Origin: Pelagibaculum spongiae
GTDB lineage: Bacteria > Pseudomonadota > Gammaproteobacteria > Enterobacterales > Pelagibaculaceae
Direction of reading: 5' to 3'
DNA: 64,000 nt
NCBI RefSeq assembly: GCF_003097315.1
Contig: NZ_QDDL01000003.1
Span: 62,001-126,000 of the forward strand
Shown: in pieces, positions 8,801 through 18,351 of the stretch
Position numbering within the stretch: the stretch's first letter is position 1
How the letters are laid out: each line of letters begins with the position of its first letter
Translations under genes and position numbers: made by a program
The notes under the pieces: model-generated
What the model was told of the DNA's origin: nothing
What the model saw: the letters and a program-made list of their open reading frames with translations, nothing else
The model's database searches: none

Positions 8801-11458
8801 TCAACCGGTATTTCTCATGCCTGCTGCAATGCCTGCAATCGTTACTAGCATCGCCTGTTCGACTTCTGTGCTTTCACATGAGATTGCTCTACAGCGAGCC
8901 ATTAACTCAGCTTGCAATAAATGCAATGGATCAACATAAGGGTTTCGAACATCAATTGAGCGCTTCAACACCGGATTACCTTGCAAAATATCCTTACCGG
9001 TAATTTCTGCCAGCACCTGCTTGCAATGCTGTAAATCTGCTCGTAATTGACTACCCAACGGCTGAAGTTCTGCAGGAACCAACTGCTGTTCGTAATAACT
9101 AACAATTGCTGGTTCTGCTTTAGCCAATACCATTTCCAACATGCCCGCAAAGCTTTTAAAGTAATGCCAGTTTTGCAGCATGTCACGTAGCGGCTCGACA
9201 CCCTTTTGATCTACTGCGGCTTGCAGCGCTTTGTCTGCGCCTAGCCATGCGGTCAGCATCAAGCGAACTTGTGTCCAGGCAAATACCCAAGGAATAGCGC
9301 GCAAGCTTTCCACACCTCCATCGGCTTTTCGCTTGGCCGGTCGGCTACCCAAACTTAATCTCTGCAATTCTTGCTCAGGCGTTAATGCTCGGAAATAGGG
9401 TACAAATTCTGGCTGCTCTCGAATTACCTTGCGGTAAGCGGCCACTGACTCACCAGCCATCAGGTCCATCATTTCGCGCCACTCAGCCTTTGGTGCCGCC
9501 GGTGGCAACAAAGTTGCTTCCAAGGTCGCTGCGGCATATAGCTCCAGGCTTCGCTGGGCAATGCCCGGCATTCCGAACTTGAACTGGATCATTTCACCCT
9601 GTTCAGTTACCCGAATACTGCCATTTACTGAACCTGGAGGTTGCGACAATAACGCCGCATGGGCTGACGCCCCGCCACGACTTACCGAACCACCGCGACC
9701 ATGGAACAAAGTCAGGTGCACCGACTCATCTTTGCAGATTTTGATCAAGGCTTCTTGGGTTTGATATTGCGCCCATGAAGCCGTCAGGAAGCTGGCATCT
9801 TTTGCCGAATCGGAGTAACCGATCATCACTTCCATTTCGCCCTGAATATCATCTTTGTAATAAGGAATATTCAGCAGCTGCTGAATAGTCGCTGGTGCGC
9901 CGCGCAAGTCATCCAATGTTTCAAATAAAGGCACCACTCGCATCGGCTGCTGTACCCCCATGATTTTTTGCAGTAAGCGAACTGCCAGCACATCTGATGC
10001 AGAAGTCGCCATCGAAATCACATAGGCGCCCAAGGCATTCGCAGGTTGATCGGCAATCAGCGCTAAGGTATCAAGCACTTCTTGAGTTAACGGTGATGCT
10101 GGGAAGTTACGATCAATCAGCGGGCGATTGAATTGCAGCTCTCGAAGCAAAAACTCCAACTTCTGATCTTCATCCCACTCCAGATAACTGCCCAAGCCAA
10201 TGTGCTGGGTAATTTCATCGAGTGCCATTGCGTGGCGAGTGGATTCTTGGCGAATATCCAATTTCATCAGCGCTAAGCCGAAACAGGCGACACGGCGGAT
10301 CAAATCGGTAAGTGAGCCCTCAGCAACTGACTTCATGCCACAACTTACTAACGAGTTGTAGCAAAGCATCAAGTCATCTAGCAGCGATTGGTCATCCAGA
10401 TAAATGCCTTGGGCATCACCGACTTCACCCATCATTTTTGATGCGGCCCAATCACGGGTTTTTTCTAGCCGATCGCGAACACCGCGCAAGAATTGTCGAT
10501 AAGGTTCGCCATGGCTGCCGGCTCTTTCTCGCAACTCTGGTGAGCAAAGATTCATCGACAGATCCATTCGTAATTCCTGAATATCAGTAATTAACAGATC
10601 AGCCGATTTCCAACGCGCCATCGCCAGCACTTCTTCAGTCACTCGATGGGTTACATTCGGATTGCCGTCTCTATCGCCACCCATCCAAGATGCAAAGCAA
10701 ATCGGTGCGGCGGTTAACGGCAATCGCTGGCCGGTATATCGCTGCAATACTCGGTCCAATTCCCGCATAAAATCTGGAAGGGTTTTCCAGAGATCTTGCT
10801 CGATACTGGTATGGCCCCAGCTGGCTTCATCTTGAGGGGTTGGCTTCTGACGGCGAATTTCATCGGTTTCCCAGCAAGCAATAATCCGTCGGCGCAGCCG
10901 ATCAGTCTTATTACTGCGCTCACTAATCGTCAGATCAGTGCGATCCAGCTCCAACAAAATATTGCCGATTTCTTGGTACTTTCGAATCAAAGTCCGCCGC
11001 GTGACTTCAGTAGGATGCGCAGTAAGCACTAACTCTACTCGCATTTCCACTAGGGTTTTTACTACCTGTTCAGGCGCGATTCCGGCTTTTAATAAACGAG
11101 GCACCAGCTCATCTAAAGAACCATCCTGCGGCGGTGTACCGGCTTTTTGTCGATAACTACGACGGCGGCGAACTCTGTGAGCTTGCTCGGCAATATTGGC
11201 GTAGTTAAGGAATTGGCTGAAGGCACGAGCGACTGGGAGTAACTCATCTTCTGGCAAATTTTTGAGGATTTCTGCCAGCCCTTGGCCACCTAAAGGCTGA
11301 TCATCATCGCGGCTTCTGGCGTGTTTAGCCAAATTGCGAATCGCTTCGATCTTGTGAAATACCGCGTCACCGGCTTGATGGCGAATCGTATCGCCGAGCA
11401 TTTCACCTAAACGGCGAACATCTTCGCGCAGGGGTGCATGAACGTCTTCTGTGGACAC
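8801..11458 (-). CDS. ppc: Phosphoenolpyruvate carboxylase
   Basis: Ppc adds bicarbonate to phosphoenolpyruvate to make oxaloacetate and so refills the TCA cycle; it is a cytosolic homotetramer. The protein has 885 residues, the normal bacterial length. Clear signatures are LTAHPTEVTRRT (catalytic His), the GGDRDGNPNVT loop, GYSDSAKDASF, the FHGRGGSVSRGG glycine-rich loop and the C-terminal GIAAGMRNTG end that forms part of the active site. It stands alone, with the ExoI gene 94 bases upstream on the same strand. Confidence 0.97.
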   Translation of the reverse strand: MSTEDVHAPLREDVRRLGEMLGDTIRHQAGDAVFHKIEAIRNLAKHARSRDDDQPLGGQGLAEILKNLPEDELLPVARAFSQFLNYANIAEQAHRVRRRRSYRQKAGTPPQDGSLDELVPRLLKAGIAPEQVVKTLVEMRVELVLTAHPTEVTRRTLIRKYQEIGNILLELDRTDLTISERSNKTDRLRRRIIACWETDEIRRQKPTPQDEASWGHTSIEQDLWKTLPDFMRELDRVLQRYTGQRLPLTAAPICFASWMGGDRDGNPNVTHRVTEEVLAMARWKSADLLITDIQELRMDLSMNLCSPELRERAGSHGEPYRQFLRGVRDRLEKTRDWAASKMMGEVGDAQGIYLDDQSLLDDLMLCYNSLVSCGMKSVAEGSLTDLIRRVACFGLALMKLDIRQESTRHAMALDEITQHIGLGSYLEWDEDQKLEFLLRELQFNRPLIDRNFPASPLTQEVLDTLALIADQPANALGAYVISMATSASDVLAVRLLQKIMGVQQPMRVVPLFETLDDLRGAPATIQQLLNIPYYKDDIQGEMEVMIGYSDSAKDASFLTASWAQYQTQEALIKICKDESVHLTLFHGRGGSVSRGGASAHAALLSQPPGSVNGSIRVTEQGEMIQFKFGMPGIAQRSLELYAAATLEATLLPPAAPKAEWREMMDLMAGESVAAYRKVIREQPEFVPYFRALTPEQELQRLSLGSRPAKRKADGGVESLRAIPWVFAWTQVRLMLTAWLGADKALQAAVDQKGVEPLRDMLQNWHYFKSFAGMLEMVLAKAEPAIVSYYEQQLVPAELQPLGSQLRADLQHCKQVLAEITGKDILQGNPVLKRSIDVRNPYVDPLHLLQAELMARCRAISCESTEVEQAMLVTIAGIAAGMRNTG

Positions 11459-11552
11459 TGGCTGCTACCTCAATTTCTAATATGAGCAATAGCAACCAGC
11501 TTACCCTGCATTTTTGACAACTATCAATCAAAGCGCCAAATCACCGCTCGCT

Positions 11553-12980
11553 TTATGACGAAAGCCCGGCATTGTGTGACAACTGCTGCGCCCATTCAGC
11601 CAGTGGTTGCTGCAATGGATCACCAGCTTCCAGTTCATTTAGCGCAGCCTGAAAATCTTGCATCGAGAAATCACCTTCTAATAACTGACCACGACACCAA
11701 GCTTGCCAGCGTAATTGTTCTTCTTCAGTTAAAGTTTCTGGCCAATTTCTGGCGCGATAACGAAATAGCATTTCTGGTAACCGAGCATCCTGAAAACCCG
11801 GTGGTGTATCACGCAAACTTTCAGGTGATAAACGATGAACCTGGTCGATTAAACGCTTATCCATCGTATTAAAAAAACCACCGCTATACAGCTGTTGCTC
11901 TGGGTCCAGTTGTTTGTCCGATTTGTGAGAAAAAACTATTTTTAATTTATCCCATAGTGCCTGCTGATTACCGGCCAATAATTCGGTTAATTTCTGCCAG
12001 TGTTGTTGGCATAACTGGCGGTCGATATTTAATCTTTCTGCAGCTGTTTGGTCGAGCATTTTAGCTGGCAACAATACCGGACTACGGTTTAAATGCACCG
12101 TTTTTAATGGCACCCGAGGTTCATTTTCTGATAATTCTGCGGCAGGCGTGTAAAGTCGGCGGGCAATTTCTTCCGCAGGCAAATCAAATAATAATTGTGG
12201 GTCGCTGGTTAAATCGAACAACACCATGCCATTAGGGTTTTCTGGATGTTTAGCAATCGGCGCGGTTAACGCGGCAAAACCCTTATCTCGACCGAACATG
12301 CCAGAAATATGCAGCATTGGCCGACAATTTTTTAAATCAATTAACTCAGCGACTTTTCTTTTAAATCGTAAACCATAGCAATAATCATAAAGTCGAGGCT
12401 GGACCGTTTTAATTTTCTTAGCTAACTCAATGGTCGCTCGTACATCGGCGAGGGCATCGTGAGCATCGGCATGGCCAATTCCATTAGCTGGTGCTAATTG
12501 GTCTAGCTTCATACTGACCTTGCCATCGACTTCAGGCCATACCAGCGTTTCTGGCTTCAGTGCATAACACAAACGCACCATGTCAATAATATCCCAGCGG
12601 CTATTGCCGTTTTGCCATTCTCTGGCGTAAGGGTCAAAGAAGTTTCGATATAGCGCATGGCGAGTTACCTCATCATCAAAACGAATCGAGTTATAACCCA
12701 CCCCACAAGTGCCAGATAGCGCCAGCTCTTTTTCAATCCGCTGGATAAACTCAATTTCACTCAAACCTTTTTCTGCCGCCATCTGCGGCGTAATACCGGT
12801 AATTTTACAAGCAATTGGGTGCGGCAAGCGATCCTGTGGCGGCTGGCAATAGATCATCAAAGGCTCGCCGACAATGTTCAGATTTTCATCGGTACGAATT
12901 CCGGCAAACTGCACCGGACGGTCTTGGGACGGCTTCGCACCGAAGGTTTCATAGTCGTGCCAATAGAGGGTATTGCCCAT
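11553..12980 (-). CDS. sbcB: Exodeoxyribonuclease I
   Basis: ExoI degrades single-stranded DNA 3' to 5' and acts in recombination and mismatch repair. The N-terminal DEDDh exonuclease domain begins with YWHDYETFG and contains GYNSIRFDDEVTRH and the HADAHDALADV motif. SH3-like and helical extension domains follow (HISGMFG, NRSPVLLPA, RYRARNWPETL). I choose ATG 12980 over the longer frame's TTG at 12998: a GGA ribosome site sits before it, and the resulting 475 residues equal the E. coli length. It is followed by ppc on the same strand. Confidence 0.95.
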   Translation of the reverse strand: MGNTLYWHDYETFGAKPSQDRPVQFAGIRTDENLNIVGEPLMIYCQPPQDRLPHPIACKITGITPQMAAEKGLSEIEFIQRIEKELALSGTCGVGYNSIRFDDEVTRHALYRNFFDPYAREWQNGNSRWDIIDMVRLCYALKPETLVWPEVDGKVSMKLDQLAPANGIGHADAHDALADVRATIELAKKIKTVQPRLYDYCYGLRFKRKVAELIDLKNCRPMLHISGMFGRDKGFAALTAPIAKHPENPNGMVLFDLTSDPQLLFDLPAEEIARRLYTPAAELSENEPRVPLKTVHLNRSPVLLPAKMLDQTAAERLNIDRQLCQQHWQKLTELLAGNQQALWDKLKIVFSHKSDKQLDPEQQLYSGGFFNTMDKRLIDQVHRLSPESLRDTPPGFQDARLPEMLFRYRARNWPETLTEEEQLRWQAWCRGQLLEGDFSMQDFQAALNELEAGDPLQQPLAEWAQQLSHNAGLSS

Positions 12981-13134
12981 AACATTTCCAAATAACAAGT
13001 CGTGGCAAATCTTGCCAGATTTAGTGGTTGGTCGTCCAATCTAGCAATCAGCTGTCTGATTTTGATAAAGACAAGCTGATTAAAAGTCATTACTGTAGAG
13101 CACGAAGTTCCTATAGATTGCTCTGCCAGACCAT

Positions 13135-13923
13135 ATGCTGGGAATACGATCATTTGTTAAATTACATTCAATCGACCCGATTCTGGTAAGAAGGTTTGAA
13201 AATTTGGGGAAATGGGATGTAGGACTAAGAAAAGAGCTTAGTGTTGATCAGATGGTACATAGCATTCTTGATTTCCCGTTCCATCGTTTGCAGGAAAGTC
13301 TTGGTCCAGAGCGTGCAGCAACTGCAATGACGACTATTTTTTCTGACTTTGATAGCACCAGCACTAACAAGACTAAAGGTGCTGTCGGTCAATATTTGGT
13401 ATTAGCCAACCTGTTGAAAGATAGTGAAGTAGTCATTCATAACATAGAACGTAACCTAGACGTTGTTATGGTTGCAGGTGAGGCGCTTAACATCAGAAGG
13501 GTTGATATTCAGGCATTAGTTGGGGGTGTGCTAAAGGATATTGAAGTTAAGGTTTTCCTTGAAAGAACCTGGCAAGAAAATTTGCAGCAAAGCATGAAAT
13601 TCGTAGCCTCTGATCCAGCTAATGGTACAAGGAATAAAGCAGGCCAACTATTTAATGATATCGTTGCATTTTCACAGGGGAATACAGGGAAACAGTGGCA
13701 CTTTTTGCCTAGTGTTAATGCAACTTCAGAAGATATTCTTGAGTATATTAGACAGCAAATTCTCGATCCAAGCATATCAAAAAACTTGCAAAGGCTACTT
13801 GCGAATGGAGAAGACTTAACTCCGTTTGAGTGGCTCCAAAGAGTGGATACGCTAATTGAAGAAATGGATGAGGCTGGATTTGTTGTTGTAAACTCACTAA
13901 ATGTTCTGGTAGGTGATAAATGA
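13135..13923 (+). CDS. Putative restriction-endonuclease-fold nuclease (possible orphan toxin)
   Basis: A 262-residue soluble protein with no signal peptide. The central part reads like a PD-(D/E)xK nuclease core: helix motif KGAVGQYLVLANLL (81-94), then RRVDIQAL with Asp124, then DIEVKVF with Glu137 and Lys139. This D-x12-E-x-K layout is common in DNases and in C-terminal toxin tips of polymorphic toxin systems. Its stop overlaps the next start (ATGA), so the two are translationally coupled, as in toxin-immunity pairs. No secretion or RHS domain is attached. It could instead be a defence or repair nuclease. The family call is by motif only. Confidence 0.5.
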   Translation: MLGIRSFVKLHSIDPILVRRFENLGKWDVGLRKELSVDQMVHSILDFPFHRLQESLGPERAATAMTTIFSDFDSTSTNKTKGAVGQYLVLANLLKDSEVVIHNIERNLDVVMVAGEALNIRRVDIQALVGGVLKDIEVKVFLERTWQENLQQSMKFVASDPANGTRNKAGQLFNDIVAFSQGNTGKQWHFLPSVNATSEDILEYIRQQILDPSISKNLQRLLANGEDLTPFEWLQRVDTLIEEMDEAGFVVVNSLNVLVGDK

Positions 13924-15422
13924 ATATAATTCTTCTTCATGTGAGCTCGGTTTTTTCTGGGTTAGAAGGTTTTCCCAAGATTATTTTTTCAAAGTATGGA
14001 GGAGGGGCATATAGCCTGAATGACAAAGTATACTGTCATAAATATGATTGTTCTTTATATAAAGGATGTATTAGGCATAGATTTATTAATAAAATTTTCT
14101 CTTATGAGAGAGATGGCGCTAGCCAACAAGACTACATTTATCGACTTAGTGATATAAATGGGGAAGGGTGCGACCTACTTTCTGAACATGAAATTGCTAT
14201 TGCTCATAATAATGCAATGAATCAAAATGAGAGTGAGGTGCTTTATTATAGTAGCTTGTCAACTGGGACAATTGTATCTTTCGAAATATCAGAGAATAGA
14301 CTTAGAAAGTCAGTTATTAGGGGAGGTTTTTGGTGTCAAGTAGGTAACAATATCTTGAAGATGGATAGAAAAAAAACGATTCATTTATCTGATGTGGCTT
14401 TTGATAAAAAATGGAATATTGAGCTAGAAAAGCGAGTTAATTTCAGGAAAGACGAAAATCTGGTAGCAGTCTCATATAGCGAGAGAGTTATAGTAATGTT
14501 AGGGCATCGCTCCAACCAGCAAATTCCGTTAATTGATTATCACGGAAAATCAGTTCATCCAGATATTTATAGCAACTCCGAAATTACCAGCTTTACACTG
14601 GAGAATGGTCAGCCAAACTGGTCACATATTACCAAGTACACTATTGATGGTTGGCAGCTGGTTGAAGAGCAAGTGTTTTTAGCAACCAGCAATGGTGTTG
14701 AAGTACTGGATGCTCACTCAGGCAAGGAGTTACGCCAGATAGATTTTGGTTGGGATAACCATTACTGGCAGGCTGATGGGGCAGGTCTTTATGTATCTGA
14801 ACAGTACGTTATTTATGGGCATTCCTTTCAGAAAAAATTGCTAATTCTCGATCGTTTTGATCTGTCGCTGATTCGTGATGTCGAGTTATCGGAACACTGG
14901 TTTCCGCAAGCGCGTTTTAAGCCATTTTACCACCAGCACAGCAACAAGTTATATCTGAATTTAAAAACCGATCAACTGGTTGCTGAGAACCAGGTATTAT
15001 TGGAAATTGACCTAGCAGATATTCATGCGCCAGTGGTATTTGAAAACGAACCTGAATTTGTAATTCGTCAAATCCCTTCATCGGAAAATTCACAATGGCA
15101 TAGTATCGAAATTAATTGCAGCGACCCCGCTTACGATGATGATTTTGATACCGTATTACGTTTTGCAGATCGGCATTGCCGTGATCAGGCGTATATCCAT
15201 GCAACTTGTACGCTAACCAAACATTTCAGTCGCCACAAAGACAGCGTGGATGAAAAATTCGATGGTAAAGTTTACTTTAACTACCAAGGAAAACAAAAAG
15301 ATACTGACCTGGTTCAGCAAAGATTGGTAATGATGGAAAAACGCTATGCTCGCTGGATTGAAGATGAAGAGGTTTTTTCCGTTAATGGTTACTGCCAGTT
15401 AATCACTGACCACCAGCATTAA
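13920..15422 (+). CDS. Hypothetical PQQ/beta-propeller-like protein, partner of the putative nuclease
   Basis: A 500-residue cytosolic protein without signal peptide. The middle contains PQQ-type repeat phrases: VFLATSNGVEVLDAHSGKELRQIDFG at about 253-278, then GLYVSEQYVIYGH and KLLILDRFDLSLIRDVEL, suggesting a beta-propeller. The N-terminal third is AT-rich and uses more AGA and ATA codons than neighbouring genes, hinting at transfer. It overlaps the upstream gene by four bases, so the two are co-translated. Inference: an immunity or regulatory partner that binds the nuclease. No catalytic motif seen. A terminator follows at 15465. Confidence 0.5.
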   Translation: MNIILLHVSSVFSGLEGFPKIIFSKYGGGAYSLNDKVYCHKYDCSLYKGCIRHRFINKIFSYERDGASQQDYIYRLSDINGEGCDLLSEHEIAIAHNNAMNQNESEVLYYSSLSTGTIVSFEISENRLRKSVIRGGFWCQVGNNILKMDRKKTIHLSDVAFDKKWNIELEKRVNFRKDENLVAVSYSERVIVMLGHRSNQQIPLIDYHGKSVHPDIYSNSEITSFTLENGQPNWSHITKYTIDGWQLVEEQVFLATSNGVEVLDAHSGKELRQIDFGWDNHYWQADGAGLYVSEQYVIYGHSFQKKLLILDRFDLSLIRDVELSEHWFPQARFKPFYHQHSNKLYLNLKTDQLVAENQVLLEIDLADIHAPVVFENEPEFVIRQIPSSENSQWHSIEINCSDPAYDDDFDTVLRFADRHCRDQAYIHATCTLTKHFSRHKDSVDEKFDGKVYFNYQGKQKDTDLVQQRLVMMEKRYARWIEDEEVFSVNGYCQLITDHQH

Positions 15423-15464
15423 TCACCAGTCATCAGTATTTTCGGTGAGATTAAAAATTAAAGT

Positions 15465-15487
15465 GCCTGATTGCGATCAGGCTTTTG
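15465..15487 (+). terminator. Terminator after the nuclease/propeller pair
   Basis: The stem GCCTGAT / ATCAGGC with a 4-base loop is followed by TTTT. Confidence 0.65.
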
Positions 15488-15710
15488 AAAATTAAACCAG
15501 ATCTGTTTTGCTTTTCCTTTTACCTGTCGGGCGTCTACCCAGTCAAAGCTTCTGCTATCCAAGCTGTTGTTTCTAGTTAGCGAGAAAGTCATGCTTGATC
15601 ATTCGTCGGCCACATTCAGACGATTGGCCGTGAAATAACTGAGTGCCTCCAATCAAGCCATCTCGGTTCAGTTTTGTTAGAATCGCCGTTTTGCCCGGAT
15701 TGGACTCTCA

Positions 15711-16787
15711 ATGAACCCTAGCGCCAACACCCTTTCCAGTATCAGTGGCTTTTTGCGCCATATCGGCTGCCAATCCTGCATTCTCGATTTGAATCGTCGA
15801 GTCAGCCCACTTACACCGGAGGTGTTTGAAGGCTTTGAAAATGGCCAGATACCCTACCCGCTCCCACTGCAACGCAAAGCCAACTTTGCCATTTTGCTGT
15901 GGAGTGAAGATCAGCCAGAACAGCACCAGATCTGGTGTTTAAGTTTCCCACTGGATGAACATGGCTGCATGCAGCCCAATGAACGGGACGGTTTTTTACA
16001 CCAGTTACTGAATCAGTTGGGCACTAGCCTTCAGGCAATTGCCGAGGGTGAACATACTCAAGACCAGATGAATGAGAGCAAATGGGGCATTCGCCCATCG
16101 GAACCAGTACTGGCTATGATTCATGCTCACTTTGGCAAAGCGCTGAATATGGAAGCTTCACCAGCAATGAAGCAAGTTGAAGACTTTATTTTAAATAATT
16201 CCGGCGACTGGCAGTTTTTACCTTTTCAGGGTTTTGCCGATTTCGCATTAAAGTCTGAAGCAGATTACGCTGAAAAAATTGATCAATTAAAAGTAGAGCC
16301 ACTTAGTGCCCTTTGCCAATGCCTAGAGCACTGCGACCTGAATGATGATTTGGTTGAAGCTCTAATTCGTAGAATCAGAAAAAGCATTAAGCAATCACAG
16401 CAACAGGAATTTATTCCTATGTTGTTACGCGCAATTAGCGCTAGTCAATCTGCAACGTCTGTAGCGGCCCGGCAAAAGTTGATTAGCCAATTATTACAAC
16501 AAGCAGAAGTTTCTACTGAGTTACTCATTGTGATTGCCAGCCGTTGTTTTGAGGATTTAAAACAAATTGAAGTGGCACAGGCATGGCTGGAAGCCATGGC
16601 CAATCACAGTGAAAGCGCTCGGTTATTCAGCCCATTATTGGCAGAGACGATGGCAATTCCTGGCGTGCGCGCGCCATTAATGCAGGTATTACGTTCAACC
16701 GAACGCAGTGATTCATTAAGTAAAGCAACCGGTGAATTTTTTGCGATGCAAATGGCATCGTTACAAGCTAATGGTGCTAAACACTAG
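15711..16787 (+). CDS. DUF3549-like protein
   Basis: A 358-residue soluble protein resembling DUF3549 proteins of gammaproteobacteria. The N-terminal pattern of a short helix, DLNRRVSPL, a FENGQIPYPLPLQRKANFAIL segment and a FPLDEHG motif is what I recognise. The C-terminal half is alpha-helical and repetitive (RRIRKSIKQ, ARQKLISQLLQQ, RCFEDLKQIEVAQAWLEAMA), like a HEAT/ARM solenoid. Function unknown. It is a single gene with 288 bases of upstream spacer that holds no other gene I can see. Confidence 0.7.
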   Translation: MNPSANTLSSISGFLRHIGCQSCILDLNRRVSPLTPEVFEGFENGQIPYPLPLQRKANFAILLWSEDQPEQHQIWCLSFPLDEHGCMQPNERDGFLHQLLNQLGTSLQAIAEGEHTQDQMNESKWGIRPSEPVLAMIHAHFGKALNMEASPAMKQVEDFILNNSGDWQFLPFQGFADFALKSEADYAEKIDQLKVEPLSALCQCLEHCDLNDDLVEALIRRIRKSIKQSQQQEFIPMLLRAISASQSATSVAARQKLISQLLQQAEVSTELLIVIASRCFEDLKQIEVAQAWLEAMANHSESARLFSPLLAETMAIPGVRAPLMQVLRSTERSDSLSKATGEFFAMQMASLQANGAKH

Positions 16788-17060
16788 CTCAGACGCTAGC
16801 GTTACTCTCCATACTCATTCCTTGCTAGTCAGGCCGTGTGAAAACCGGCTTGACGGCAACAAAACGTTCAATAAAAAATCATTCACCATTGGTTTTCTTT
16901 GAATAGAATTATTAGATTTCCATCATGTACTTACCTCTTGTCGACATGACTATTGATGATTCTTTGATAGCAATCCTCATAGGAAATCTCTGCTCAGGAC
17001 TTGCGATCTTCGCTGCTGGCTATATATTTCTCTCAGATTTCTTTGAAAGTGCAGAACCAT

Positions 17061-17636
17061 ATGAGCAATTCCCTTCAGGATCAGCTGCTGAGGGCCGGGC
17101 TGGTTACCAAGCAAAAGGCCAAGCAGGTTAAATCTGGCAAGCATAAGCAAACCAAGCAGGTGCTGAATCGCAAGAAAGATGAACGCAAGCCAGTTGACCC
17201 TATGCAGTCAGAAGCAGCCGCGCTGAAAGCCGCACAGGCTGAACGTGACCGTGAGCTCAATGAGCGTCGGGAAGCCGCCAAGAAGCAGAAAGCCCGCGAT
17301 GCACAAATGCGCCAAATCACCAAAGAGCACCGTAAGAACAAAGCAGGTGCCGAGGAAACGTTCAACTACTCCAACGGTGAAAAGATTTATACAGTGCATG
17401 TCACTGGCGAGCAGCGTGACCTTCTTAAGGCGGGTCAGTTAGGTGTGGTTAACTGGGGTGGTGAGTATCATATTCTGGCAGCCGAGTCTTGCTTAAAAGT
17501 GCAAAACATTTCACCTAAAACCTTTGTCTTTTTGAATGATATTGTTAAATCTAAGGATGATGCTGCCGTTGATAAAGATGATCCCAATGCAGATCATTAT
17601 TCTCAATTTGAAATTCCAGATGATCTTGACTGGTAA
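17061..17636 (+). CDS. DUF2058 family protein (YaiL-like)
   Basis: A 191-residue protein matching E. coli YaiL in layout: N-terminal SLQDQLLRAGLVTKQKAKQV, a long basic and charged coiled region (about 20-100), then an acidic C-terminal domain ending DDPNADHYSQFEIPDDLDW. YaiL is a small nucleoid- or RNA-associated protein of unclear role. The frame extends upstream to 17001, but ATG 17061 aligns with the family start, so I use it. It ends in a strong terminator shared with the convergent gene. Confidence 0.85.
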   Translation: MSNSLQDQLLRAGLVTKQKAKQVKSGKHKQTKQVLNRKKDERKPVDPMQSEAAALKAAQAERDRELNERREAAKKQKARDAQMRQITKEHRKNKAGAEETFNYSNGEKIYTVHVTGEQRDLLKAGQLGVVNWGGEYHILAAESCLKVQNISPKTFVFLNDIVKSKDDAAVDKDDPNADHYSQFEIPDDLDW

Positions 17637-17646
17637 GTTGATATTT

Positions 17647-17672
17647 AAAAGCCCGAAATCCGGGCTTTTTTA
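17647..17672. terminator. Bidirectional terminator
   Basis: AAAAGCCCG / CGGGCTTTT stem with T tracts on both strands, at the convergence of the DUF2058 gene and the 161-codon envelope gene. Confidence 0.9.
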
Positions 17673-18155
17673 TTTCCTGATTGCCTGATCACTTAACCGG
17701 AAAAAAACAAACAACAATAAAACAATAACAACAGTCATCAACAATTTTCCACCGCCATATTGAAAACCCTTCTCAGCAGTCGATAAACGCTTCACTGTCA
17801 CGGTAAATCGCAATTGGTCCGTTTGGCCTGCTGTATTTTTTGCAGCAACAATGACTATATCTTCTCCAAAAAACTCTGGTTCTGGCTGATACAACAACTC
17901 AACCTGATTGGCTTTTGATACTTTTAGCGAAACAACCGCTTGAGTGGCATCAGAGCTGACCTGCCACTGAATAGGCTCTATCAGATCATTACCTGCAGAA
18001 AAAACCGCTAATGTTTGTAACTTTGAATCTGCTGAAACACTATATGAATGTACTTGAACCGGTTTGATCTCTAACGGCGCAGCTAGCTCAATACTCAAAG
18101 CACCCATCGGTAGCATGAAAAATAAAGCGAATATAATAAAATTATTTATCTTCAC
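17670..18155 (-). CDS. Hypothetical envelope protein with signal peptide and C-terminal anchor
   Basis: The 161-residue product starts with a signal peptide (FIIFALFFMLPMGALS) and has one beta-rich domain whose end, FFGEDIVIVAAKNTAGQTDQ, resembles cadherin- or Ig-like strands. It ends with a single membrane helix (LLMTVVIVLLLFVFFRL) and a basic tail, so the domain would sit in the periplasm. The start is GTG at 18155, overlapping the stop of an upstream 30-codon ORF (GTGA). It is the last gene of a minus-strand cluster. Function unknown. Confidence 0.6.
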   Translation of the reverse strand: MKINNFIIFALFFMLPMGALSIELAAPLEIKPVQVHSYSVSADSKLQTLAVFSAGNDLIEPIQWQVSSDATQAVVSLKVSKANQVELLYQPEPEFFGEDIVIVAAKNTAGQTDQLRFTVTVKRLSTAEKGFQYGGGKLLMTVVIVLLLFVFFRLSDQAIRK

Positions 18156-18244
18156 CCTAACCTCGCTTTAATCGCAACAAATATTGCCAGAGGCACTGTG
18201 CTAAATAACAGTGCGGTTAAAGCATAGGAAATAATTTCGCTCAA
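18152..18244 (-). CDS. 30-residue single-helix membrane peptide (candidate)
   Basis: A short frame beginning at TTG 18244 and ending in a TGA that overlaps the GTG start of the next gene, the arrangement of a translationally coupled pair. The product is one hydrophobic helix (SYALTALLFSTVPLAIF) followed by a basic AIKARLG end. An in-frame stop sits five codons upstream of the TTG, so a longer form is not possible. No good ribosome site is visible, which lowers confidence. If real, it may be an accessory subunit made together with the anchored envelope protein. Confidence 0.35.
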   Translation of the reverse strand: MSEIISYALTALLFSTVPLAIFVAIKARLG

Positions 18245-18351
18245 TAATGTGCTAGTTCATTGAATCAAAGTGATTCGTTTAAAAAAATTGTTGAAGATAA
18301 AAATGAGACCCAGCACAGGTTTATGTTGGTTATCGAGCAAGGAAGCAGTAA

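Noticed and set aside
12998-13153. Upstream extension or separate minus-strand frame at the sbcB start
   Set aside because: The ExoI family starts at the YWHDYETFG region; the extra frame has no support.
16925-17131. 68-codon plus-strand frame with a hydrophobic start
   Set aside because: It overlaps the DUF2058 gene in another frame and runs into its basic coding region; the hydrophobic part alone is not convincing.
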